This document shows positions 32,604-44,800 of a DNA stretch of 58,410 nucleotides, in pieces. The notes under the pieces are model-generated. The model saw only the letters and a program-made list of their open reading frames with translations, was not told the DNA's origin and did no database searches. The position numbers were made by a program, and so were the translations under genes. Location of the stretch: assembly GCA_023231475.1 (NCBI GenBank), contig JALJEE010002401.1, forward strand, positions 1 through 58,410, read 5' to 3'. Position 1 is the stretch's first letter. The number at the start of each line of letters is the position of its first letter. The stretch is from Seison nebaliae (lineage: Eukaryota; Rotifera; Pararotatoria; Seisonacea; Seisonidae).

Positions 32604-34315
32604 TTACGGTTTGTGGAACCGGGTTAGATGTTGACTGTCTTTATGTACATCCATCTCAGTCAATTTGAAATCGTTCAACTCTTTTCTGATCATTGCTTTG
32701 TCTTCTGCCGTAAGTCTCGTCCACGGTTTATCCGCTCGTCGATCATATTCGTCGGCGTCTGTCACTTCGATATAGTCACAAAATCTTATGAGTATTTTCT
32801 GGTCTCTCAATTTTTGGACTGATGGTCTCGTCGATAGTTTCCTATCTAGAGTTCGACGACGTTCCTCCATTCGTTCCGGTCGATTTTGAATGATATTCCG
32901 ATCTTTCAATTCGCTCAACGGTGGACGTTGTGAGAGTTTCCTTTCCAACTTCTCACTGACTTCACGTCGTTTTTCCGTCGTTAATGATTCAGTGATAACG
33001 CTCATATCCTCCTCATCGATATTGGATTGACGACGCATATCATATTTGGACTTCTTCATAATCGATTTAATCGGACGTTGTTTCACAAATGACGAGTCGT
33101 CATTGACGGAGAATTCATTCATTTGAATTGTTCTCATTGATCCATTTAGTTCGTCGTCACTCGATGAATTGGGATGGAATAACATGGTCATGGGCGACTC
33201 CTCTTGAATGATGCCGGGATTAGATGAATCAAATGAAGACTGTTCTTGATGATACTTAGGATGATTGTAATGGAATTCATTATGGAAATGATTCTCTCCT
33301 AATTTGTATGGTATCGATTGATTATATACTGATGATGAGATTGCCATTAATGGGAGAGTAGGTATCAGAGGAGGTGGTGGTGGAGGCGGTGGTGGAGGTG
33401 GTGGTGGAGGTGATGATGAAGTCGCATGATGTAGAGGGAATCGTTGATTATGATTCACACGTTTCGGAGAAGAAGTCGACTGATTCGAATAAACGAAATT
33501 GTTCCTATTTGACGGATAATTGTCAATCATATTCGGTTGATAATTATTCTGATTATAATTTCGATGGAGAGAAGAATAATTATTCATAATATGATGCTTA
33601 GTTGTGGGAGGAGTTGATGGTGTAGTTGTAAAATTGTCTTTTGGTGAATTGATAAATTGAGTGTCAGCTGATCGAATGGATACAGATGTGCTATGAGGTT
33701 CGATTTTGAATGAGATGACATTCGATGAATAATTTGGTGATATTTGTGCTTCCGTTGCACTCTTCATCATTGAACTCTTGATGAGTGATGGTACGACCGC
33801 CGTCGATCGAGGTAATGTCTGAGAATTTTTATTATTCGATAAATTTCTCTCATTTCCCACTTTATTATTCGTATTATTGTTGTTGCTGTTGTTGTTGTTG
33901 TTGTTGGAATAAGTGTACGAAGATCTGATGGTTGTTGGTGTGGTTTGGATGTTATTGGAAGGACGAAGGAATTGATTGATCAATTCTCTCTTGGAATGAA
34001 AATTCATCTCACTCGCTAAATCATCATATTTCTTCTGCTTATCAATCGACAACATCTGATTAGCTGATGATGGAAGTATTGGATGATAATCATCAATATC
34101 TCGATTATTATTATTAATATTATTATTATTATTATTTACATTGAATCGAGTTTTCTGGAATGAATTGTTGATATCGACTGGAAACGATGGAAAAGTCACT
34201 TCCGATTTCTGAATTAAGATTTCTCTCGAATTCTTATGTTGTTCATTCTCGTAATTATTCGATTTCTTCATATTCTGATTCTTATTCTTAAATATATTAT
34301 TATTATTATTATTCA

Positions 34316-34347
<32 letters not shown>

Positions 34348-35285
34348 AAATTGTCTTTTTCCCAATTCTTTATGAAATTTGCAGTTAATTTTGGTCGTTT
34401 CATTGTCGATTTATCGATTTGATTGGATCGATTATCAAAACACATATTATTATGTTTCGTATTCGTTTCGATGATGGTAGTGGCGGTGGAAGATGGTAAG
34501 ATAAATTTCTTCGATAATGAATCTTCATTTCTTTTGTTAGTGATTGTAGAGGTAATTGTTGTTGTTCCAGTATTGTTCCCTCCCGAATCTCCCATGTCGA
34601 TACTTCGACTTCCCATATTCATCGTGGTCGTTGTAGTGGTGGAAGGTGAAGTGTTGGAAGCGGATGAAGTTGGTAAATTAAAAAAATGAGAGAATTTATT
34701 AAAATTCTTTTTCTCATTCTTTTTCTTTCCCATCATTGTTCCACCCAAATTATTATTATTTTCTTTATTCTCTAATTTGACGATATCATCCGTCGAATCA
34801 CTCTTCAATATTCCTCTTTCAATCAATCGTTCTTTAGGTAATCGTTTCTGTACTTTCGGCTCTAATTCCACCATCAACTTTTCCATTTTTTCAGATGGTT
34901 GAATATAAAATATTCGTCTTCCATCTTGATCAAAATTCTCATCATCATCTTCTTCTTCATCCGTCCCACTATTATTATTATTATTATTATTCGATTTTTT
35001 CATCATCATCTTCTTCTCGCAATTCGTTTTCTCATTCGTCTTGAATAGAATGACGGTTTTCGTTGCCGGTTTTTTCCTTATCCATCGGAATGGTCTCATC
35101 ATTCGTCTCTTAAACGCCGTTAACTTCGCTCCATTATTCAATTTCACTTGTCCATCACCTACTACTGTCTCTGATTCACATGATTGATTATCGATCAATG
35201 TCTGATTCCCATCAGAATTATATCGATTATTCATCATCGACGAAGTTGTTGTTGTTGTTGGCAAGAATTCTGCCATTGACATCAT
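32604..35285 (-). CDS. PHACTR: PHACTR-family phosphatase and actin regulator
   Basis: One exon encodes 893 residues, starting [14 protein letters not shown]. The C-terminus is diagnostic: two tandem RPEL repeats ([20 protein letters not shown] and [20 protein letters not shown]), then [20 protein letters not shown] and the end [17 protein letters not shown], the PP1-binding tail. A first RPEL-like copy sits near residues 125-160 ([17 protein letters not shown]), giving the PHACTR layout of one N-terminal plus a C-terminal cluster. RPEL motifs bind G-actin; the tail recruits protein phosphatase 1. Between them are about 600 residues of low complexity: Asn runs, Ser/Thr runs and a Pro run encoded near 33370-33412. 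The N-terminal basic patch [16 protein letters not shown] may bind membrane or the nucleus. It is divergent from the CREB3-like gene. Confidence 0.93.
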
Positions 35286-35942
35286 GAGAAATGTTTCGTT
35301 TTAATTGAATTTTAATGACTGTTATTCATCTGTCAATTGGATTGAGAGAGAAATGTCTTTTCGTCAAGTTGGTCGTTAAAGAGAAAAGAAGGAAACAGAA
35401 AAATCTTGTCCTTTATCTTCCCAATCTAACATTTGTTTCCTTTATCACAATTTTCAAATCTCCAAAGTCAAAACAAAATAAAGATATTCAATTCTCTTAA
35501 TATCAATTTCTCTCCATTCTCATTAACCGTTCACCCTCAATCATATACATTCGTCTCTAACCAATCTCATCATCTGATATCTCAGCACAAGTTTAAGTAT
35601 ATCTCCCTTCCAAAACTTTAGCTTCTCATTTTCATTTCCTTACATCTTCATTAATTCATCACCATTCCATTATCTTCCTTCACAACTCTGTTCGACTTTG
35701 TGTTTATTTATTCGAACACATAAAATTACATCAATTTACACAAAACTCCACAAATTCGCACAGTTCAACTGATCTTCCAATTTGAAGCTTAATTTTTGAA
35801 TTATTTTCGAATTCTACTCAAACATTTAGAGTCAATCAACTTTCAATTTTCCTTTTGGTAGACTGACGTGTAATAACATTTATTGACCAATTATTATTCT
35901 TTTATAACGGTATACAGTTGCATAATAATCATTTGTTAAGGA
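35286..35942. promoter_or_regulatory. Divergent promoter region, PHACTR and CREB3-like gene
   Basis: These 657 bp between opposed ATGs are pyrimidine-rich on the plus strand. A TATA-like TTTTATAACGG lies at 35900-35910, about 35 bp before the ATG at 35943. No coding exon was seen. Confidence 0.4.
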
Positions 35943-37408
35943 ATGTTCGAGTTCGAGAACGACGAATATTTCGATTCTTTTTCAGCCAATGATCCTTATC
36001 TCTCTGATAATTGGTCATCCTTCAATCAGACAACTCATTCGTCGTCCTTCGATTTATTGAACATTAATTCCGATGGTCAACATTATTTCGAGGATGAACA
36101 TCAACCTTTCTATTCTCCATTCTCCAACGACGATTCCGCGAAAATTTGTTACGATTAATTTCCCCTTTAATTTTTTTCATCTTCTTTTTTTCCAGTGACT
36201 TTTCGCCATACAACGACCGATCCACACAAATCATCTATTGTTGACTCTGCTGAAGATTTCTCTCCATCCATTTCCAATAAATCTACATCATCTCCTTCAG
36301 CTTCATCGCCATCTTCTTCTTCTTCATCATCATCATCTTCTTCTTCTTCTTCTTCTGGTTCGCCATTATCGAAAGAGAAGAATTCTGCTTCTTCATCAAC
36401 CATTAATTCGACAGGAGTAGATGTTGTAGATGAATCTACTATACGAAATTCGAAGGATTACATTTCTAAGAATGTTGATCGTAAATTAAATTTGACGGAT
36501 GAAGAGAAGAATCTGATGGGAAAAGAAGGATTTCCAATACCTCGTTTCCTTCCGTTGACGAAAGTTCCATTTCATATTTTTTTCTTTTCTTTTATTCATT
36601 TGTATTTAGTTAGAGGAGAAGAATCTGAAATTGATCCGAAGGAAAATTCGAAATAAACGTTCCGCTCAAGTTAGTCGTGAGAAGAAGAAAGATTATATGA
36701 ACGGTCTCGAACAACGAGTCGAAGATTCTACCACTGAGAATAATGAATTACGTCAACGTAACAAATTCTTAGAGAATCAATTAAAGTTTTCTACAATTTC
36801 TTCTCATTTTCATTCAATTTTCAATAATTAGAAATATGATGAATGAGAATGAAAAATTGAAATCGTCGTTAGCTCTTCGCGATCGAATCGACAAGATATC
36901 ACCAACAACAACATCCGTTTTACAAGACGAACCGTCATCGAAAGCTACCACAAAATTTACGATAATTAAATCGCACAAATATACGACGAAGAGAACGGCA
37001 ACAGAATCGACACCAAATTATGATTTGATCAACATGAAACGTAAACGAATTTCTAATGACAAGTCCATCGCTCTCTATACTTTCATCACTTGTTTCTCTA
37101 TATTCCTCTTCTTCAATATGCCTGGTCAATATTTCCATCCATCCACCATTTCCTCGTCCCCGTCATTTCCATTATCATTCTTTTCATTATCACCATCAAC
37201 TCCGTTGAATGGAGAAAGTTTACGAGAACCAATGACAGATGAAATGGGAAAAAAGGATCCACGAGTCATAAATGGTCGTTCCAGGACGTTAATGTCAGTG
37301 ATGGAGACAAATTCGGAGAAGGAACATAATCTCGATTCGTGGAATCATTCGGAGATTATAATGTATCGTGATCTCTCACTCGAAGAGAACGAGACGGAAA
37401 CGATATGA
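35943..37408 (+). CDS. CREB3L: CREB3/CREB3L-type membrane-bound bZIP transcription factor
   Basis: Four exons join in frame: 35943-36147, 36196-36563, 36610-36785 and 36832-37408, giving 441 residues with introns of 46-48 bp. The N-terminus is acidic and aromatic, an activation-domain style; a Ser run is encoded near 36310-36355. The block preceding the b[17 protein letters not shown], is diagnostic of the CREB3/CrebA family. The basic region follows, with the N-x7-R signature in [20 protein letters not shown], then a Leu zipper. A hydrophobic membrane segment ([15 protein letters not shown], around residue 335) and a lumenal tail of about 95 residues follow. Family members are ER-anchored and released by S1P/S2P cleavage under secretory stress; no exact S1P site was identified. 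It converges on the orphan coiled-coil gene, with 28 bp between the stops. Confidence 0.92.
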
Positions 37409-37436
37409 TCTTATTTTTAAAAATTTATAAATCTAT

Positions 37437-39271
37437 TCATTCTTTTCCCAAAAATAAATGTGGATATCGATAAATCAAATGATTCTTTTGAAAGTGTTCG
37501 AATTCGTCGAGAAGTTGATCGATTTTTGTTCGTAATCGACGTTTCTCCATTATCAATTTTGGTTGTTCATTTAAACAAACATTATAATCGATCAAATCAT
37601 CATGTTTCGCTTGTCGATCCAAATCATCCATCAATTTCGGTAAACGATCGATAATCTTTTCAAATTTCTTTCTTTCAATCTCTTTTTTCTCAATGAGAAA
37701 TTTCAATCGTTTCCTGTCGATCGATTGATAAATTTCTTCTTTCGAATATCCTCCACTGTCATAACAAGAGAATGGTGAAATTGACAATGTGTTCGCCCAA
37801 AATTCCAATTTTTTTTTCAATAATTTTTTCAATTCCTCATCATCATCATTCTCACCATTCTTCCGACGATTTGACGTAGTCGAATGTTGATTTGGTGTGA
37901 ATGATGAGACTAAATTCGATCTAGAAGACACAGCATTTATGTTGTCCATATCTTCACGAATTCGTCTTAAAGATAATTCGATATTTTTATCGATCCATTT
38001 CGTACTATCGACGGATGTCATAGAATCATTCGATTGATCGATCGCTGTTTGACTATTCGTTTCCCATTTGTTGAGAGTGCTGAGCATTCCAGCAATTTTC
38101 GAAAATTTTCCAGGCGGCTTCTTATACATATTAGCCGTCGATCTGATGAATTTGAAGTTTTTATGTAAATTGTTATAACTTTCTTGTAATCGTCGTTGCG
38201 ATTGTTCACATTCGTCGATAATGTTCGAATTCTTTCTCAAATCTTCTCTCCAATAAACGAATGATTAGAGGGAAGCAGAAAAAAAACTTTTAGGTCGATG
38301 TCCAATGGACGTGCTTGGTTTATTTGCATAAATCGATTCTTCTTTTTTCTTTTTCATATAATTATATGCCGATTTTGCTCGTCCAATAAATCCTGGTGGT
38401 TTTTCTTCATTTTCTTCTGAAAATAAATCTATAATGAAATAATCTTTTAAATAAATAATTATTAATAAATGACCGCTATTGATGAACATCATCTTTTCCG
38501 CTTTCGCTATCTTTCGCCGACAAGATAATGTTCGATTTTTTTGAATAATGTCATTGTCAGTCTGTTTGAGGAGAAGTTTATTATCAATCTTTAAATTTGG
38601 TTTCAGTTTCGTCATGTTATTCTCCAATCGAATCGACTTCTTTATCCAATCTTTCTTCTCCGCTTTCAATAAAGCGATCGAATAATCACTCTCCCATTTC
38701 AAATTATGCCAATGCGTCTCCAAACTCTACAAAAAGCGATAAAAGAAAATTTAAATGAACAAAAGTTTTGATAAAAATTTTGGATATTCAACTACATTTA
38801 AAAAATAAAATATTCGATTATTAAACAAGACGAAATATGAGAAGAGAGGAGAAAGATAAAAATGAATAAAATTTGTCATATAAATTTTATTTGAGTTTAA
38901 CGAAAATAAAATAATTCCTGAGGAGAACATTTTTAGAGTATGATATAGAATCTATGATATTATAGATTCTATATTATAGAGACATGAGAAATTCTCCGAT
39001 TGATTTCTCAAGGAAGTTAATAAAATGTTTCGATAATGATTCGGAGAAGGAGAATGATGTTGAGTAGAAGTTTTTAATGAAAAGTGTTTTTTGTCTTTTC
39101 GCGGTAGATGGAAGAAGGAAGAAATGGAAAAACTTTAAAATATTTTTTGGGTAATCGCTTTTTATAATGTTCTAATGAGTTGGTGGATTTGTTGGAGGAT
39201 GGCGATTGATTGAGATGTTCATCTTTAAGCAAATAATCGATATTGATATCAACTTCATGATTCATCGGCAT
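37437..39271 (-). CDS. Orphan coiled-coil protein
   Basis: Four exons can be joined in phase: 39271-39134, 38726-38474, 38428-38288 and 38245-37437, giving about 446 residues. The first intron is about 407 bp, the others 42-45 bp. The protein is charged and mostly helical with no signal or membrane segment. Visible blocks are PPGFIGRAKSAYNYMKKKKE, then KWIDKNIELSLRRIREDMDN. The C-terminal part is strongly coiled coil (KKEIERKKFEKIIDRLPKLM, QPKLIMEKRRLRTKIDQLLD). The phrase with KWIDKNIELSLRRI is faintly like a membrane-curving helical (BAR-type) protein, but the evidence is too weak to name it. The exon chain is inferred from splice signals and phase. The final exon is the most certain part. 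Confidence 0.6.
38943..38974. repeat. Perfect 13 bp inverted repeat with 6 base loop
   Basis: ATATAGAATCTAT and ATAGATTCTATAT pair exactly around GATATT. It lies in the first intron of the orphan coiled-coil gene. Confidence 0.85.
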
Positions 39272-40136
39272 GATTTGAAGGAGAATGTAATAAAGAAAGT
39301 GTGAGAATATATCCGAATATAATTAAGAAAATGACGAGGACATGATGGAATGTTATTGGATTGGAAGGGGAAACTTTCGAGATGAACTACCTTCGAAACA
39401 AAATCAATCCAATCCATACATGTATCGTAGGAGAGATGTAGAGTGGAGGGCGCATATGCTAGAAGAAAGGAGATTATTGTTCGTCGTAGTAGAGAAGAAG
39501 TTGGCTACTAGCGAAGTAGTAGGGGTAAGTAACATAGATGATGCCTATTCACCTTGAACGAACATTAGAACGATTATCGTGCCAATTGTTTATGGACGAC
39601 GGATAAGACAAACATCGATTGTGATTATGAACAAGTTTTCGTCGTGTCCGTAAGTTTTGGAGGAGCAATAATATGTACTGGAACGGATATTGGTCACAAT
39701 GACTACACGTTCGAAGAAGAAGAAGAATTTGCTGGTGAAATGATTAGAGGAAGAAAAGGGGGCGAAAGGTGAAGTAATGGCTTTTGTTAGATTTCTTCGC
39801 ACTTTCTGGTTTTTATTGTTAATAAAATTCGCTAACGCAGATGTCTGTGTATAATTTAATGTGTATGTGTTTGTGTGTGAAGGAAATGTAGAAAGGAAGT
39901 TGAGGAAAAAGAGTTTAATGATCGGAGGAAACGTTGTACGAATTATCCATTTGCAAAAAAGGAAAAATGAGAGAAAACTTCTTTTCAAAGAGGAGGGAAA
40001 AAATTTCGAAAATTTCTCCAAAAATATATTTTATCGATTTCGATCACACTACTCTGGTAAGGAGGATGTTAATGATAATGCTAATGATAATGATAATTAG
40101 AGTGGAAGTGAACGATAAAAATAGATAAATAAATCT
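39272..40136. other. Intergenic between the orphan coiled-coil gene and FBXW7
   Basis: Frames of 60-140 codons occur on both strands, but none has a recognisable product or splice context. A TG-rich patch lies at about 39860-39880. It must contain the 3' end of FBXW7 and the promoter of the coiled-coil gene. Confidence 0.4.
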
Positions 40137-43100
40137 TTAAGGATTCGGATTGACTTCTGGTAATTTGAGGAGTTCTTGATATATTTCTGATTTTAAACAT
40201 AATTCGTCTTCTTCCATTGGTATGACATTTGGCATTTGCATTTCATTAGAGAAATAATGATTAAAATCGACACTTAATAATTTCGTTGGTTCGGTATTGT
40301 TTCGACTTCCAGCCGCACAAATTAATCGATCGTTCTTCACTTTCAATCGCCATACAACTCCTCCGTTGTAACAGTTGGCGAGACGAATGAGATCTCTGAT
40401 GAATTCACCGGTTTCTTTATTCCATAATTTCACCGTTCCATCATCGCTGGATGTGACGATGTAATTGCGATGGAAAGATACAGCAGTCACAGCAGTTCGA
40501 TGACGTGCTTCGTTCGAACCATTTCCCAAAATGTGGAGACAACCGCCCGTTTTCAATGACCAAATCCTGATAGTGGCATCAGCATTTCCAGAAATGAGTA
40601 TATCATCTTGAATTCTCATGGAACTGGTGAGTGATTGATGTCCATCCAAACTGAACAAACAAGTTCCTTTAATGATGCACCAAATACGAATTGTTGTGTC
40701 TAAAGAACCGCTCGCGATAATATTTCCTTCACATTGGAGTGAGTAAACACGATTGGAATGTCCTTGTAGAACATGAACAATATATTTTTCTAATGTCCAT
40801 ACACGAACAGTGAAATCATAAGCTCCACTTACTATATATTTTCCATGATAACAAATGCATCGGACAGCCGATTCATGACCATGAAATTCACCTACTTGTA
40901 TTCCTTTCACTATATCCCAAATTCGAACAGTCGAATCTCGTGATCCCGATGCAACTAAATTTCCTGCTTCATTCATCGCTAAACATCGAACTGTTGATGA
41001 ATGTCCATTCAATACATGATAACATCGACCTGTCAAAATGTTCCAGACACGAAGTGAACGATCTGTCGATCCACTGACACATATTCGATTCTTCAATTGT
41101 GATGACCATACACCGCCATGATGACCGGTTAATTTACTCACGAACTTATTCGTTTGACAATTCCAGACGGTGAGAGTATTATCATCAGAACCACTCACCA
41201 CATACGGTTCCTCATATTGAAGACAAGTGATTACATAATTCTTATGAGCCAAATATGACATTGGATATGGATATTGTTGAGAGATCCAATTTAAATTCGT
41301 CTTATAATCTCGTTCACAACATCGTTTCCAAAAACGACATCTTCGATTCATTTCACCAATAGTAACGGGTATGATACGTGAAGGATTCTCATCCGACAGA
41401 TCAGGATTTGGTGGGAAATATTTTTTTTTCGTCATCTCCTCATTTTCTTTGATGATGGGGCAGATTTTGACGGATGGCGATTTTAGAGGTAGATTTAATT
41501 CTTCACATTTATATTTCCATAAATACGGATCCGTACATAAACGATGCCATCGTTTCGATACGATTGAAATGCGACCGATATCACTAGGTGGAAGATATTG
41601 GAGAATTGCCAATGATAAATCAGTTGGTGCCGTTCCAACCAAATCCATTTTCAGTCGATGATGAACATAATCGCGAACTGATTGTATCATATTTGGTGAG
41701 CTATGTTGAATGAGAGAATATAATAATTCTTTCTGTTTATGATTATCTAATCGAAGATAATTTCCAATAAATCTCCTCGAAACGTCATTCTCAAGTTTCT
41801 GATTCATGAGATCGTTTCCTAAAACTCTCATTTTCTTCTCTGTTATCGTTTCTAATCCACATTCTAAATTATGATGTGATTGTAATAACATAAATTTATA
41901 ATAATTATCGAAATTGCCTTGGAAAGCCGTTTTAGATACGGGAACGTCGTCGAAGATGTTCAATGGAAGATGATGGAGGAATTTGAGAAATTCTGAAGAG
42001 AAATTTTTCATTTTCTTCTCTAAAAATCTTTGTAATTGTATTTCGTCATTACCATCTAATTTATTTAGAATATGCTCTTCTGAATTATCGGAAGAACTTC
42101 CATCCGTCATTTGTGGTGTGGTTGGCTCGCCCATATTCTTCCGATTCTTCAACATCACTTGCATTCCTAATCGATTCCTTACCAAATCATTTTCAAAACA
42201 TTCCAATTTATCTTCTTGATTAAATATATTTCTCGTTGTACCTGATGATTTATTCGTCAGTTCATTCAATTCTTTCAATGAACGATCATCGTAAGTCGAA
42301 TGTTTTCGACATCGACATATGGCAACTGGATATTCATCTTCCACATAACAATTATCAATTTCGAGAATGAAATTGTCAGAAATTTTTGAATGTTCTTTCG
42401 ATTGTTTATTCGTGGGCGGTTTCTTTTTCGCGTTGGCGAAATGTTTGATCGAACAACAACAACAATGATGGTTAGTCTTCATTAATGATGATGTATCGAT
42501 GACTGATGATGAGACATTTGAATTACATTTCGTTCGTTCTCGACTTCCTTGTCGTCTTTTCTTTAACGTTAATGGACATTTTACTCGTTTATTATTTCGT
42601 AAATTATTTCGTTTTCGAATCTTTTGGAAAAGATGATTGATGAATTGTTCCGTTTTCTCTTTATCTTTCTCATTGACGATCTTCTTAAAATATTCTACGT
42701 CATGTTCAACTTGTTCCTCTTCATCCTCATCATCTTCTGACGAATCAGACGATGTTATACAAAATGCGTCAGCCAATCGTAATCCACTCATATAATCGTG
42801 TGAAGTTAATTTTCGCAATTCTGAATTACTTCCAAATCGTCGACGTTTCCGATAATTATTTAAAACGCGTCGATTCGATGCACTAACTGGTAGACAAGCG
42901 GAATGAGGTGTCTTCGATCTTTTGAATTTCTTCTTTTTCACTTCGTTACGATTTTCACCCACATCAGAAGTCATCGTCGTCGTAGCTGTTAGAGATGATG
43001 ATGATGATGTTTCTATTTCTGCTTTGGATTTCTTATTTGATAACATCGATTGTCTGGTGATCGTTTCATGTTCTTTCTCCGTCAAATCATTAATTTCAAT

Positions 43101-43445
43101 ATCATCTTTTCCATCAATATCGGTAGTGCCACTCGTTACTTGATCGGAATTACAATCGAAATCTTTTGTTCCCACATATTTCCTCAATGTCACTTCGATA
43201 TCATCATCGACAACTTCGATTTGTTCGTCTTCATTATCTGTCGTATTGGTGGGAATTGTTGGATATAAAACGGATTCGTAAGAAGAGAATCCGACAGGAA
43301 GTCCGCGTGAACCGTTTCTCTTGATCACATTCTTATGATTGTTGCTGGCAGCTTTGGGAGATTGAGGCAACTTTGGTTTGTTCAGATTTTGATTAGTCTT
43401 TCTTAAATTGTATGTATGTGATTTCGAAGAGTTGTTCGAAGGCAT
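40137..43445 (-). CDS. FBXW7: FBXW7 / archipelago F-box WD40 protein
   Basis: One exon encodes 1,102 residues. The ATG at 43445 (MPSNNSSKSH) is the first in frame. The first roughly 600 residues are charged and low-complexity with Ser, Asp/Glu and basic runs. An F-box follows at about residues 600-650 (LSLAILQYLPPSDIGRISIV, then WHRLC). Eight WD40 blades run from about residue 725 to 1,060. The phosphodegron-binding arginines of FBXW7 are all present: in SGSTDRSLRVW, STVRCL and SGSRDSTVRIW. The protein is the substrate receptor of an SCF ubiquitin ligase that removes cyclin E, Myc and Notch type targets. Compared with relatives the N-terminus is long, and the WD40 half is intronless here. Further upstream noncoding or coding exons are possible. 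Confidence 0.96.
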   Translation of the reverse strand: MPSNNSSKSHTYNLRKTNQNLNKPKLPQSPKAASNNHKNVIKRNGSRGLPVGFSSYESVLYPTIPTNTTDNEDEQIEVVDDDIEVTLRKYVGTKDFDCNSDQVTSGTTDIDGKDDIEINDLTEKEHETITRQSMLSNKKSKAEIETSSSSSLTATTTMTSDVGENRNEVKKKKFKRSKTPHSACLPVSASNRRVLNNYRKRRRFGSNSELRKLTSHDYMSGLRLADAFCITSSDSSEDDEDEEEQVEHDVEYFKKIVNEKDKEKTEQFINHLFQKIRKRNNLRNNKRVKCPLTLKKRRQGSRERTKCNSNVSSSVIDTSSLMKTNHHCCCCSIKHFANAKKKPPTNKQSKEHSKISDNFILEIDNCYVEDEYPVAICRCRKHSTYDDRSLKELNELTNKSSGTTRNIFNQEDKLECFENDLVRNRLGMQVMLKNRKNMGEPTTPQMTDGSSSDNSEEHILNKLDGNDEIQLQRFLEKKMKNFSSEFLKFLHHLPLNIFDDVPVSKTAFQGNFDNYYKFMLLQSHHNLECGLETITEKKMRVLGNDLMNQKLENDVSRRFIGNYLRLDNHKQKELLYSLIQHSSPNMIQSVRDYVHHRLKMDLVGTAPTDLSLAILQYLPPSDIGRISIVSKRWHRLCTDPYLWKYKCEELNLPLKSPSVKICPIIKENEEMTKKKYFPPNPDLSDENPSRIIPVTIGEMNRRCRFWKRCCERDYKTNLNWISQQYPYPMSYLAHKNYVITCLQYEEPYVVSGSDDNTLTVWNCQTNKFVSKLTGHHGGVWSSQLKNRICVSGSTDRSLRVWNILTGRCYHVLNGHSSTVRCLAMNEAGNLVASGSRDSTVRIWDIVKGIQVGEFHGHESAVRCICYHGKYIVSGAYDFTVRVWTLEKYIVHVLQGHSNRVYSLQCEGNIIASGSLDTTIRIWCIIKGTCLFSLDGHQSLTSSMRIQDDILISGNADATIRIWSLKTGGCLHILGNGSNEARHRTAVTAVSFHRNYIVTSSDDGTVKLWNKETGEFIRDLIRLANCYNGGVVWRLKVKNDRLICAAGSRNNTEPTKLLSVDFNHYFSNEMQMPNVIPMEEDELCLKSEIYQELLKLPEVNPNP

Positions 43446-44800
43446 ATCTCCAATTTGAGAGGATTCGAATATTATTTCTTCCACAAGACAACAACGAAAA
43501 TGAGGGGAATACTATGTCTAGAATAATAATTTTTCTTTGTTGATAGAAAAAACATTAAAAAATTCAGTTTCTAATTTACACATCTCTATCCCGTTCGGAG
43601 ACTATACACATTATTTAACCAATGACATACCCCACTGTCATTGTGTATAGTGAATTGTTATTAAAAAAAACATTTGCCAAATATCTCTGTTCATCTTAAT
43701 AAGTTTTCGTCTCCTGATAGTTGCTGATAATGTAGCTATCATCCCTCTACCGTTCTTACTTTACCCAATCCTCCATTTCTATATCTCTCATTCTTGTCAC
43801 CCCCATTTCTTTTCTCCTTTCCATTTTTCAATTATTAGCCTTATCACTGCACATTAATTTCTTTAAATAATCTATCAACTCACACGGTCCATCACCATCG
43901 TTCGAAAAAACCGTCTTATTCTAAAATCCTTTCCTATCATTCACCTCAACTTCAATTCTTTTATTTTAAATCTTTTATCGTTCTACCGTCTCATTTAACG
44001 AATGACATTTGAACGATGTGAGAGAGATTTGAAAATGCATAATAAACCGGGAGATTCATCGTCTCCTTTCTTACAACGAACATCATCATTACATATATGA
44101 TGATGATAATGATGATACAGAAAGATGAACGAGAAATTCTTAAAATAGTTTTCTTCTTCATCTAAATCTTATAAGATATTGATCTTGAAGACAGGAACAT
44201 TAAAAGATTGAGAATAAACTTACTAATATCTACTTTTATCAAGTGCTCAAAAGTTGCACACAGTATAATACTAAAATTTTAACGATAACTGTGCAATTGA
44301 TAAGCACTTAATAAATACATGAGTCCATACATAATGTCCACGTGCAATCGAAATAAATATGAGACTGATTGTGAAAATTCCAAGTTTACGAAAGAATTCC
44401 ACACTCTTTAATTTTATCGTATGGTTAATTCTGATTTAAATGAAGTTAAGACCAACAGAAGAATGGGAACCAACTCCTAAATTTTACAGTTATTCTCCAC
44501 ATTTAACATTTGAATAAGTATAATATTTTTATTTAATAATAATACTATATTTAATGACTTGATGGAGAGAATAAGAGATTGGTGTATATTTCAATGTGGG
44601 AGTAGTTCGAGTGTTGGCAAATGTCAAATGTGTGCTAAGTCGCAAACGAGGCGACAAATCGAATGTGAAGAGTGGAATCGAAATAGAAAAATTCGAAAAG
44701 ACGAACTTGTATGAAAACGAAGCTAAATATGAAATAGAGAATTGTCTTTCATAAATGGAATGAATGTTTCTGTCTTTGTTTTTTTTCTTTGTTTTCAACC
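43446..44800. promoter_or_regulatory. Divergent region between FBXW7 and PISD
   Basis: About 1.35 kb separates the opposed genes. It contains an imperfect palindrome of ATCATC / GATGAT words at about 44080-44120 and no supported coding exon. It may hold untranslated 5' exons of either gene. Confidence 0.4.

Noticed and set aside
33374-33589. Val-rich frame opposite the PHACTR gene
   Set aside because: It is the antisense reading of the PHACTR Pro/Asn runs.
39342-40021. Overlapping frames of 70-140 codons on both strands
   Set aside because: No homology, no exon context; strand overlap suggests chance frames in purine-rich DNA.
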